A DNA stretch of 64,000 nucleotides from positions 1 to 64,000 of the forward strand of contig CANRLR010000012.1 of NCBI GenBank assembly GCA_947631505.1, in the 5' to 3' direction. The stretch is from an uncultured Lachnospiraceae bacterium. GTDB lineage: Bacteria; Bacillota; Clostridia; Lachnospirales; Lachnospiraceae. Shown here in pieces: positions 1 to 7,220 of this stretch. Position 1 is the first letter of the stretch. Every line of letters starts with the position of its first letter. The notes beneath the pieces were generated by a model that was not told the DNA's origin, did no database searches, and worked only from the letters and a program-made list of their open reading frames with translations. The position numbers and the translations under genes are program-made.

Positions 1-3
1 TGA

Positions 4-75
4 TCCTCGATAGCTCAATGGTAGAGCACTCGGCTGTTAACCGAGTTGTTGTAGGTTCGAGCCCTACTCGGGGAG
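4..75 (+). tRNA. tRNA-Asn (GTT)
   Basis: Complete cloverleaf. The acceptor arms TCCTCGA and TCGGGGA pair with one wobble, the anticodon stem CTCGG/CCGAG encloses the loop CTGTTAA (anticodon GTT), and the T arm GTAGG/CCTAC encloses TTCGAGC. The 3' CCA is not encoded. It is followed at once by an intrinsic terminator. The toxin/immunity debris begins just downstream, so this tRNA could be an integration landmark, but I see no clear repeat of its 3' end nearby. Confidence 0.96.
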
Positions 76-83
76 CTCATGTT

Positions 84-116
84 AAAATCCGTAGATAGAG
101 ATATTTACGGATTTTT
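84..116 (+). terminator. Intrinsic terminator after tRNA-Asn
   Basis: Ten-base arms AAAATCCGTA and TACGGATTTT flank a 12-nt loop and run into a T-rich tail. It sits 9 nt after the tRNA. Confidence 0.8.
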
Positions 117-156
117 ATTTTACTGTATAGGAAAGTCCGGCATTTGCGGAGCTGGA

Positions 157-184
157 GCGTCGGTCTTTCACGACGCTTTTTTTT
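157..184 (+). terminator. GCGTCG hairpin with T8 tract
   Basis: GCGTCG pairs with CGACGC across an 8-nt loop and is followed by eight T. A near-identical hairpin lies at 19782-19806, and part of the sequence recurs near 21476-21493. It may therefore be one copy of a dispersed intergenic element rather than the terminator of a gene visible here. Confidence 0.6.
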
Positions 185-185
185 G

Positions 186-332
186 AATGAATTAAAGTTA
201 AAAGGGGGAAAGTTAGCCACACGAACAAAAAATGCGTTTGTGATGAGCAACAAAGGAGAAAAAGTAAGAAAGGTAAAATTTTCTCATGGTTTGAGCCATG
301 CAAAGAAAAAACATAATAAGGGAGGTTCATAA
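186..332 (+). pseudogene. Toxin-like C-terminal tail (orphan fragment)
   Basis: This open frame has no ribosome site or start of its own and reads in from the hairpin upstream. It encodes a basic tail ending KVKFSHGLSHAKKKHNKGGS. Its stop overlaps the start of the next gene by one base (TAATG), with a GGGAGG ribosome site inside the tail. A stop-start junction directly before an immunity-like gene is the normal layout for the 3' end of a polymorphic toxin. I infer that this is a displaced toxin tip that lost its delivery domains. No toxin family is recognised, and a chance open frame cannot be excluded. Confidence 0.35.
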
Positions 333-780
333 TGGCGATATTATTTGATAAGGAAAGAAGTAAATATATTGAAATACAGTTATTTTCCCTTGCTGATCCA
401 GAATGGCTGACATATAAGTTGTATGGAGGGAGATTTTGTAATAATAAAAAATTTGAACTGTTTAGGCTGGATAATGAAGAATTATTTTTTCATAATGCAT
501 ATTATGAGAAAGAAGTGGAAGATCTTCTTAATAATTTAAGTAGTATAAAAAAATACATCATTATACTTTTACACCTGTAGATGAAGGAGAATTTCGGCTT
601 ATTGCTGATTATAAAGATCGTAGTGTATCTATTAAGTTTTCCTTTCGTGTGCTTGATCATATCAACTCAGTCGATATGAAAGACAAGGTATTTCATATAG
701 TAACGACAGAGTCTTTACTATATGATTTCTTGGAAGAGTTAGAAAAAGATTATCTTGCTATAGATTGGGCTGAAGAATAA
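332..780 (+). pseudogene. Immunity-like protein, frameshifted at an A7 tract
   Basis: It starts at an ATG 5 nt after GGGAGG and reads 82 codons before a stop. The shifted frame continues without interruption from the same place (HHYTFTPVDEGEFRLIADYK and on) to a TAA at 778-780. Adding one A to the A7 tract at 547-553 joins the two halves into one 149-residue protein, so the intact gene is 332-780 and the ORF track shows only its first half. The product is acidic and soluble, with no signal peptide. Its position after a toxin-like tail and before two Imm26 genes suggests an immunity protein. I do not recognise the family; a loose resemblance to WapI-type immunity proteins is not enough for a call. 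The shift could be real decay, slippage-based switching or a homopolymer read error. Confidence 0.6.
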
Positions 781-851
781 ATATATCTACATAAAATAAT
801 ACATCATTTAATTGTAACACATAAAAAGTAGCGCAGAAAAGGAGAATAATA

Positions 852-1177
852 ATGAAAATAATGGAAGATTTTGATGAATATTATAATAATAATCCACTTG
901 CACAAAAACGGATGAGAGATTTAATTTGCTGATAGATTCTGCTATCGTGAGGCGCTGGTATTGGAATAAAGGTTTTTTCTATAATGTGGGCATAGATATA
1001 GAAATTCCTGATGATGTAGATTATGGATTTTATGATATTATGGGAAGACAGTATGTAGATGAGTATGAAAATACGATAGAAAGGGTGCCTGAGTTAGTAG
1101 GTGTATATGGAGCAAAGACTGGTCAAGGCATTGCGTATGAGATGAATTATGAACTCATTGCATCTGGAATTATATAA
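852..1177 (+). pseudogene. Imm26-family immunity pseudogene (internal deletion)
   Basis: A ribosome site (AAAGGAG) precedes ATG 852. The first 26 codons include NNNPLAQKRMRDL, which matches NNNPLSKRAERR of the intact paralogue downstream, and then hit a TGA. In the next frame the sequence resumes as LLIDSAIVRRWYWNKGFFYN and continues to ASGII. This matches the C-terminal half of the paralogue (LLIEPAMVGKMFWTSGVFFN). About 100 codons of the middle are missing, with a frame change at the junction. The ORF track shows only the C-terminal piece (926-1177). This is a clear non-functional remnant of a tandem duplication. Part of the following spacer (about 1210-1310) also has an open frame of about 38 codons of unknown origin. 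Confidence 0.8.
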
Positions 1178-1310
1178 ATTGTATACTATTCATGGTCTAT
1201 TGAAAAAATCAATCTTTTGATGGAAGAAAAGATAAAAAAGACTGGATAGAAGAAAAAGTGCAAAGGATGGAACCGTGGAAGAAATTGGAATTAAGGAGGA
1301 ATAAACAAAT

Positions 1311-1889
1311 ATGCAGTTAGATATAAATAACAATCCCTTATCAAAACGAGCAGAAAGAAGATATGCTTCTTTTTCAAAAAAACAAAAGAGACAGATTGAA
1401 ATGCTAAATAATATGTCATGGAAAGATTATAGACTTAATATAATAAAGAGAACAAGGATTATACCTAAAAAAGGGGATGTTTTTTTGGTTTCGCCCGATA
1501 ACAATTGTTATTTTTGGGGTGTGGTTGTTCAGGAAAAAGTTTATCATATGGAAAATGAAAGCTTTTGGCTTGTATTCATTTTAAAAGATAAAGTGAGGAA
1601 CATACCAACTAATATACCTGAATTAGACATAGAAAATTTACTAATTGAGCCTGCAATGGTAGGGAAAATGTTTTGGACTAGTGGTGTATTTTTTAATGTT
1701 GGGAAAATAGCGATTCCATCCGGGTTGGATTATGGATTTTATAGAATTGGGAAGGGGTATGTTGATGAATATGGGAGAACTCTTGAACGAGAACCTAAAT
1801 TGTTGGGAACATATGGAGTTTCTACAAAAGATGGACTAGCATATGAGATTCATTATGAATTAATTGCTAATAATATGTATTTGGACTAA
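1311..1889 (+). CDS. Imm26-family immunity protein
   Basis: 192 residues, with ribosome site AAGGAGG 11 nt before the ATG. The region PKKGDVFLVSPDNNCYFWGV (about residues 58-77) has the pattern of Imm26 proteins, which bind and neutralise toxin domains of contact-dependent or secreted polymorphic toxins. The N-terminal 50 residues are basic and helical, and there is no signal peptide or membrane segment, so the protein is cytosolic. It follows a deleted copy of itself, as expected where immunity genes accumulate without their toxins (orphan or poly-immunity loci). The perfect hairpin downstream would end the transcript. Family assignment is from motif memory and is moderately sure; the partner toxin is not in the window. 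Confidence 0.65.
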   Translation: MQLDINNNPLSKRAERRYASFSKKQKRQIEMLNNMSWKDYRLNIIKRTRIIPKKGDVFLVSPDNNCYFWGVVVQEKVYHMENESFWLVFILKDKVRNIPTNIPELDIENLLIEPAMVGKMFWTSGVFFNVGKIAIPSGLDYGFYRIGKGYVDEYGRTLEREPKLLGTYGVSTKDGLAYEIHYELIANNMYLD

Positions 1890-1922
1890 AAATGCTTTCT
1901 TTTATTTTAATAGATGTCGTAG

Positions 1923-1972
1923 CCCTCCGGTCAGATTTTATTTTCAAAATAAAATCTGACCGGAGGGTTTTT
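1923..1972 (+). terminator. Perfect 22-bp inverted repeat with T5 tract
   Basis: CCCTCCGGTCAGATTTTATTTT is followed after one base by its exact reverse complement and then TTTTT. This is an unusually long, perfect hairpin and closes the immunity gene cluster. ORF track entry 1892-2092 runs straight through it and is not a gene. Confidence 0.88.
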
Positions 1973-1989
1973 ATGTTTGATTGCTCTGA

Positions 1990-2106
1990 GCCTTCCGGCA
2001 TACAGGAAGCTGGGAGAAAGGTGGTAAGTCTAACAGTGCGGTGCACAATTATTCAACGGCAAAGTACGCAAAAGGATTTAAGGACTATTTAATAAATTCA
2101 TGCTAG
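1990..2106 (+). other. Unexplained coding-like remnant between terminator and ABC operon
   Basis: After the terminator, one frame from just past a TGA to TAG 2106 encodes 38 residues ending STAKYAKGFKDYLINSC. There is no start codon with a ribosome site. The residue content looks protein-like rather than random, and it may be another displaced toxin or element tail. Nothing else is seen between 1973 and the ribosome site at about 2127. Confidence 0.25.
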
Positions 2107-2140
2107 AATAAAATCATAATATAGGAAAGGGGAGAAAAAA

Positions 2141-4507
2141 ATGTATCTTAACATACTGAAAAAAGACCTAAAACGCAAGAAGACCATGAATGTGATATTG
2201 CTGCTGTTTATCACTCTGGCTGCAATGTTCGTTTCAAGTGGTTTTAACAACGTATTTACGGTGCTGAACGGCACGGACTATTATCTTGACAAAGCGGAAA
2301 TAGGAGATTTTGCGTTTATTACAATGGGCGACAACGCCACGGGAAACGCCGCGCCCGTGCTTGACAACGCCCCATGCGTAAAAAGCTATAAGATCGAAAG
2401 CTGTATTTACGGTTCGCAGGAAAGCGTAAAAAAAGCTGACGGAACAGACGCAGAAACCAAGAACATCACACTGTTTCAATCCATATCGGACGCAAAGCTG
2501 AAATTCTTTGATGTGAATAACGAGCCTGTCACAGAAGTAAAACAGGGCGAGATTTTTGTTACAGGCAAGTTCATTCAGAAAAACGGACTGGAAACCGGAG
2601 ATTATATCCGCATTAAGCTTGGCGGCGTTCAGATGGATCTGAAGATCGCGGGCAAGGCAAAGGACGCTTTTTTAGGCTCAGATTTTATGGGCAACACAAG
2701 ATTCTTGCTTAATCAGTCGGATTATGATGAGTTTTTGTCCGATGAAATGATAAAAGCACACTATCAGGGAGAGATTGCCTATATCGAAACCGATGATACA
2801 ACAGCAACGCTGTCTGCTGTTACCGACATTCCCGGAATCGCCTTTTCGGGAGCAAGAAGCACCCTTAAGATGTGCTATGTAATGGATATGCTTGTGGCGA
2901 TTATTGTGCTTATTTTAAGCGTATGCCTTATTGTCGTATCATTCGTTGTACTCCGCTTCTCGATCGGTTTTACCATCGCCGAGGAGTACAGAGAAATCGG
3001 CGTTATGAAGGCAATAGGACTTAGAAACCGCAAAATCAGGGGACTTTACATAGTAAAATATCTGATTCTTTCGGTAATCGGCGGCGTTATCGGCTTTTTC
3101 GCAAGTATTCCCTTCGGAAATATGCTGCTTATGTCGGTGAGCGAAAATATGGTATTGGGCAACAACGCGGGTCTGCTGATTAATGTCATAAGCGCAATCG
3201 GCACAATCACCATAATTCTTCTCTTCGCTTACGGCTGTACGCGAAAGGTCAAAAGGCTTACTCCCATTGACGCGATCCGCTCGGGGCAGACGGGCGAGCG
3301 CTTCGGCAAAAAGAGTATTCTGCGCCTCGGAAAGACAAACGCAAGGCCCTCGCTTTATATGGCGTTAAATGATATTTTAAGCTCACCGAAACGCTTTTTG
3401 ACGGTTATTATTTCATTTTTTATCTGCACGCTTTTTGTCCTTATGCTGGTGAATACGACCGCTACAATGAAAAGTCCCAATCTGATCACCACCTTCGGTA
3501 CCGAAAGCGACCTTTACATAACTGACATTGACAGCGCTATGGAGCTTATGAACACAAGTGACAAAAAAGGAGTGGAAAAGGAATTAAAGCGTATTGCCGA
3601 TGAAATTTCGGCGGAGGATATGCCGTGTAATGTCGGTGTTGATATTCAGTATAAATACAAGGTTTCCTCCAAAGGCAGCGACTTCTCTTTAAGCTGTGCA
3701 CAGAGCGTAAATATCGGCGCGGGCGAGTACGAATATTTTGAGGGCACACCGCCTCAGAGCAAAAATGAGATTGCAGTCACCCCGCAGGTTTCCGAAATGC
3801 TGGACGCAAAAATCGGTGACACGGTGACGATTGATTTCGGCACGGAAAAAATCGATTGCATTGTGACGGCATATTTCCATTCAATGAATAATATAGGCGA
3901 GATTATAAGACTCAGCGATGAAGCGCCCACCGATATGAGCTTTGTTTCGAGTATGAGACAGCATCAGGTCGATTTCACCGATGGTCCGTCCGAACAGGAG
4001 ATTGAAAGCCGCAAGGAAAAGATCAAGGCGCTTTACAATAATTCCGACGTTATGGATACAACCGAATACTGTATCGACTGCGTATCGGTCGTTCCCACTA
4101 TGGAGGCTGTTCAGTTCCTGCTTTTGGCAATAACCGTAATTGTGGTAATTCTAGTGACAATTCTGGTGGAACGCTCCTTCATTTCCGACGAGAACAGTCA
4201 GGTCGCAATCCTCAAGGCTATCGGTTTCAGAAACAGTACAATAATCAGCTGGCACACAACGCGATTCGGTATAGCCGCATTTGCGGCGGCAATTTTAGCG
4301 GCAATAGCCTCTATTCCCATGACAAAGCTTTGCATTACCCCTGTTTTCGGAATGATGGGTGCAAGAGATATTGATTTCAATATTGACCCTGTGCAGATAT
4401 TCCTGCTTTACCCTGCGGTTATTTTTGCCGTAACCATAATCACGGCGTGGATAACTTCGCTTTACACAAAAACAATCAAGACTTCGGAAGCTACTAATAT
4501 CGAATAA
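2141..4507 (+). CDS. FtsX-type ABC transporter permease
   Basis: 788 residues, with ribosome site AAAGGGGAG before the ATG. The layout is a duplicated FtsX/MacB architecture: one membrane helix near residues 17-39, a large extracytoplasmic domain to about 245, three helices to about 375, another helix near 410-435, a second extracytoplasmic domain to about 655, and three final helices. Both halves carry the FtsX-like signature (VMKAIGLRN and ILKAIGFRN). With the ATPase and the two-component genes downstream it forms one operon of the kind used to sense and resist or export antimicrobial peptides. The substrate cannot be read from sequence. Codons rich in GCG, CGC and GGC set the operon apart from its A/T-richer neighbours and suggest transfer from another clostridial lineage. 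Confidence 0.88.
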   Translation: MYLNILKKDLKRKKTMNVILLLFITLAAMFVSSGFNNVFTVLNGTDYYLDKAEIGDFAFITMGDNATGNAAPVLDNAPCVKSYKIESCIYGSQESVKKADGTDAETKNITLFQSISDAKLKFFDVNNEPVTEVKQGEIFVTGKFIQKNGLETGDYIRIKLGGVQMDLKIAGKAKDAFLGSDFMGNTRFLLNQSDYDEFLSDEMIKAHYQGEIAYIETDDTTATLSAVTDIPGIAFSGARSTLKMCYVMDMLVAIIVLILSVCLIVVSFVVLRFSIGFTIAEEYREIGVMKAIGLRNRKIRGLYIVKYLILSVIGGVIGFFASIPFGNMLLMSVSENMVLGNNAGLLINVISAIGTITIILLFAYGCTRKVKRLTPIDAIRSGQTGERFGKKSILRLGKTNARPSLYMALNDILSSPKRFLTVIISFFICTLFVLMLVNTTATMKSPNLITTFGTESDLYITDIDSAMELMNTSDKKGVEKELKRIADEISAEDMPCNVGVDIQYKYKVSSKGSDFSLSCAQSVNIGAGEYEYFEGTPPQSKNEIAVTPQVSEMLDAKIGDTVTIDFGTEKIDCIVTAYFHSMNNIGEIIRLSDEAPTDMSFVSSMRQHQVDFTDGPSEQEIESRKEKIKALYNNSDVMDTTEYCIDCVSVVPTMEAVQFLLLAITVIVVILVTILVERSFISDENSQVAILKAIGFRNSTIISWHTTRFGIAAFAAAILAAIASIPMTKLCITPVFGMMGARDIDFNIDPVQIFLLYPAVIFAVTIITAWITSLYTKTIKTSEATNIE

Positions 4508-4527
4508 TCAAATAAAGGAGAATAATT

Positions 4528-5295
4528 ATGAGTACAGTATTAATCGTAAAAGACTTGTGTAAGACATATATCGCGAACAAGCGTCAGAACAACGTCCTTA
4601 AAAACGTGAATTTTTCTGTGGAGGATGGCCAGATGGTTGCCATAATGGGACCGTCCGGCTCGGGAAAATCCACGCTGCTCTACTCCGTTTCAGGTATGGA
4701 CAGCATTACTGCAGGCGAGGTTCGCTTCTGCGGAAAGGATATTGCAAAAATGGGCGAAAAGGAGCTTGCGGATCTAAGGCTTAATGAAATGGGGTTTATT
4801 TTCCAGCAGATGTATATGCTGAAAAATCTCACTGTTCTGGATAACATTATTCTTCCGGCGTGCCAGTCGGATAAAATCTCTGAGAGCCGCAAGGAAACGG
4901 TTTCACGCGGACAAGGGCTGATGAGGAAGCTCGGTATTATCGACATTGCCGACAACGACATAAACGAGATTTCGGGTGGTCAGCTCCAGCGCGCCTGCAT
5001 CTGCCGCAGTATGATAAACAAGCCTAAGATCATTTTTGCAGACGAGCCGACAGGTGCGCTCAACCGCACCTCCTCCGAAGAGGTTATGGACGAACTCGCA
5101 AAGCTTAATGCGGAGGGCACAACAATAATGCTTGTCACTCACGACGCAAAAGTTGCGGCAAAATGCACAAAAGTTCTATTTATAGTTGACGGGAACATAA
5201 AAGGAGAGTATAGTTTAGACAAGTACACCTCTCCTTCACAGCTGAGAGATCGCGAAAGGATGCTGAATAACTGGCTGATGGAGATGGGCTGGTGA
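4528..5295 (+). CDS. ABC transporter ATP-binding protein (MacB/LolD type)
   Basis: 255 residues, with AAAGGAG ribosome site, 20 nt after the permease. It has Walker A GPSGSGKSTLL (about residues 41-51), Q-loop FQQMYML, signature ISGGQLQRA, Walker B IIFADEPTGALN and H-loop VTHD. This is the full set for an active cytosolic ATPase of the MacB/BceA/LolD class, which pairs with FtsX-type permeases. It energises the permease encoded upstream. Its 3' end overlaps the GTG start of the response regulator by 4 bases, so translation is probably coupled. Confidence 0.93.
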   Translation: MSTVLIVKDLCKTYIANKRQNNVLKNVNFSVEDGQMVAIMGPSGSGKSTLLYSVSGMDSITAGEVRFCGKDIAKMGEKELADLRLNEMGFIFQQMYMLKNLTVLDNIILPACQSDKISESRKETVSRGQGLMRKLGIIDIADNDINEISGGQLQRACICRSMINKPKIIFADEPTGALNRTSSEEVMDELAKLNAEGTTIMLVTHDAKVAAKCTKVLFIVDGNIKGEYSLDKYTSPSQLRDRERMLNNWLMEMGW

Positions 5296-5981
5296 TTTTG
5301 TATAATTTTGAGAAGCCTATGACCGATATACTGATTATTGAAGATAACAAAGAATTAGCGGCGCTGCTGTGTGATTTTCTGCGTGCGGGAAATTACACAG
5401 TATCCGTCGCTGACACGGGAGAAAAAGCCTTGCTGCTGTATGAAAAATACGGCGCAAGGCTTGTTGTGCTTGATATCATGCTGCCCGATATTGATGGCTT
5501 TGCGATCTGCTCTAAGATCCGTGAGGAGAGCAATACGCCTATCCTCATTGTCAGCGCGAGGACTGGCAAAGAGGACAAGCTGAACGGTCTGAATCTTGGT
5601 GCGGACGATTATATCGAAAAGCCATATGACATAGACATAATGCTTGCGAAAATCGGCGGGATTTTCAAACGGCGATATTCGCTTGACGAGCTTATCGAGG
5701 GCGATTTGTGCTTGAACAAGGTCACGCGCGGAGCGACGAAAAACGGCGTGCCGCTTGAACTTACCGCTAAGGAATTTGACTTGCTTGTACTGCTTATCGA
5801 AAATAAGAACAAGACGCTTACCAAGGATTATCTGTTCAAAAGGATATGGGGCAGTGACAGCTTTTCCGAGCAGCAAACGCTTACTGTACACATAAAATGG
5901 CTGCGGCAAAAAATCGAGGACGACCCGAAAAAGCCGCAGAAAATCCAAACAGTCTGGGGAGTGGGATATAAATTCGTATGA
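5292..5981 (+). CDS. OmpR-family response regulator
   Basis: 229 residues from the GTG that overlaps the ATPase stop; GGAG lies about 9 nt upstream. An in-frame ATG at 5322 (MTDILIIEDNKELA) is a possible alternative start, since the receiver domain begins there. The receiver has acidic pair ED, phospho-acceptor Asp in VVLDIMLPDIDGF and the conserved Lys in EKPYD. A winged-helix DNA-binding domain follows from about residue 135 (ELTAKEFDLLVLL, VWGVGYKF). It is expected to be phosphorylated by the kinase downstream and to control this operon. Confidence 0.93.
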   Translation: MILYNFEKPMTDILIIEDNKELAALLCDFLRAGNYTVSVADTGEKALLLYEKYGARLVVLDIMLPDIDGFAICSKIREESNTPILIVSARTGKEDKLNGLNLGADDYIEKPYDIDIMLAKIGGIFKRRYSLDELIEGDLCLNKVTRGATKNGVPLELTAKEFDLLVLLIENKNKTLTKDYLFKRIWGSDSFSEQQTLTVHIKWLRQKIEDDPKKPQKIQTVWGVGYKFV

Positions 5982-7204
5982 AAAGCTTTGACAGAATTTT
6001 TGCCGCGGTCATCACGTTGATTTTGCTGATTTTTGCTGTGGCGAATATGTTTCTTTTACGAGAAAATAATGATAAAGACCGTCCGTATCGCGTTGAAGTA
6101 AGCAGACTTGCGCGTGAAATCGAAGAAAACGGTTTTGAAAAAATTGATTTATCCGTATGCAGTTATGTTACTCATGTTGAACAATACGGCAGGGATTTTT
6201 ACGACACCGAGAGCGATTACACGATTCGTGAAATCGGCGGCAAATTGTACAGATTTGATTACGCAGTTTCGCAGTCGGACAAATCCGGATTAATACTCGC
6301 GGTCAATCTGATTTTAGCGGCAATGGCGGCGGTTATTGTCACGATGATGATTTTCATTCGCCAAAACATTTTAGCGCCGTTTGATAAGCTCAAGGAGCTG
6401 CCTTTCGAGCTGTCAAAAGGAAATCTTACCGCGCCGATAAAGGAGAACAAAAGCCGTTTTTTCGGACCGTTTTTATGGGGGGTGAATCTGCTGCGGGAAA
6501 ATCTGGAGCAGCAAAAATCCCGCGAGCTTTCATTGATAAGGGAGAAAAAGACTCTGCTTTTGTCGCTCTCGCACGATATAAAAACCCCGCTTTCCGCAAT
6601 CAAATTGTACGCTAAAGCGCTGTCGAGGGGATTGTATCCCGAAAAGGAAAAGCAGCTTGAAATCGCCGATCATATCAATGAAAAAGCAGACGAAATCGAG
6701 AGATTTATATCGCAGATAATGACCGCTTCAACAAACAATTTTTTAGAGTTTGACGTTCAAAACGGCGAGTTTTATCTATCGGATCTGATGGCGGGAATTT
6801 CCTCGTATTACAAAGAAAAGCTGGCGTTTGTGCAAACGGACCTTTTCATTGAAAAATACGACGACTGCTTGCTCAGGGGCGATCTTGACCGCTCCGTTGA
6901 GGTGCTGCAGAATCTTCTTGAAAATGCAATGAAGTATGGCGATGGAGCTTGGGTGAAAATCACGTTTTCAGACGAGGAAAACTGCCGGCTGATTACCGTA
7001 AGCAACAGCGGCTCTGCGCTTTCGGAGAGCGAGCTTGCACATATTTTCGACAGCTTCTGGCGTGGCTCTAATGCGGGAAACAAAGCCGGCAGCGGGCTTG
7101 GTCTGTACATCTGCAGACAGCTTATGCGTAAAATGAACGGGGAAATTTTTGCGGAAAAAAGTGGCGATATTATGAGCGTTACAGCCGTTTTCGCACAGGT
7201 ATAA
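5978..7204 (+). CDS. Membrane sensor histidine kinase (HisKA/HATPase)
   Basis: 408 residues; its ATG overlaps the regulator stop (ATGA). Two membrane helices (about residues 7-27 and 103-126) bracket a short external domain of about 75 residues. A linker leads to the H-box SHDIKTPLSAIKLY (His phospho-acceptor near residue 200), N-box LENAMKYG and G-box GSGLGLYICRQLMRKMNG. It is the sensing half of the operon's two-component pair. The small external domain is larger than the near-absent loops of BceS-type kinases, so ligand sensing may be direct. It ends 17 bp from a convergent gene, with no obvious terminator between. Confidence 0.92.
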   Translation: MKSFDRIFAAVITLILLIFAVANMFLLRENNDKDRPYRVEVSRLAREIEENGFEKIDLSVCSYVTHVEQYGRDFYDTESDYTIREIGGKLYRFDYAVSQSDKSGLILAVNLILAAMAAVIVTMMIFIRQNILAPFDKLKELPFELSKGNLTAPIKENKSRFFGPFLWGVNLLRENLEQQKSRELSLIREKKTLLLSLSHDIKTPLSAIKLYAKALSRGLYPEKEKQLEIADHINEKADEIERFISQIMTASTNNFLEFDVQNGEFYLSDLMAGISSYYKEKLAFVQTDLFIEKYDDCLLRGDLDRSVEVLQNLLENAMKYGDGAWVKITFSDEENCRLITVSNSGSALSESELAHIFDSFWRGSNAGNKAGSGLGLYICRQLMRKMNGEIFAEKSGDIMSVTAVFAQV

Positions 7205-7220
7205 TCGTGCCGCTGACATC

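Noticed and set aside
144-185. Start of the 62-aa ORF upstream of the toxin-like tail
   Set aside because: It reads through the GCGTCG hairpin and T8 tract; only the part after 185 is plausibly coding.
1892-2092. 66-aa ORF through the terminator
   Set aside because: No ribosome site, and it crosses a perfect 22-bp hairpin.
5355-5948. 197-aa ORF antisense to the OmpR-type regulator
   Set aside because: Shadow of a well-supported gene in GC-richer sequence; no start signal.
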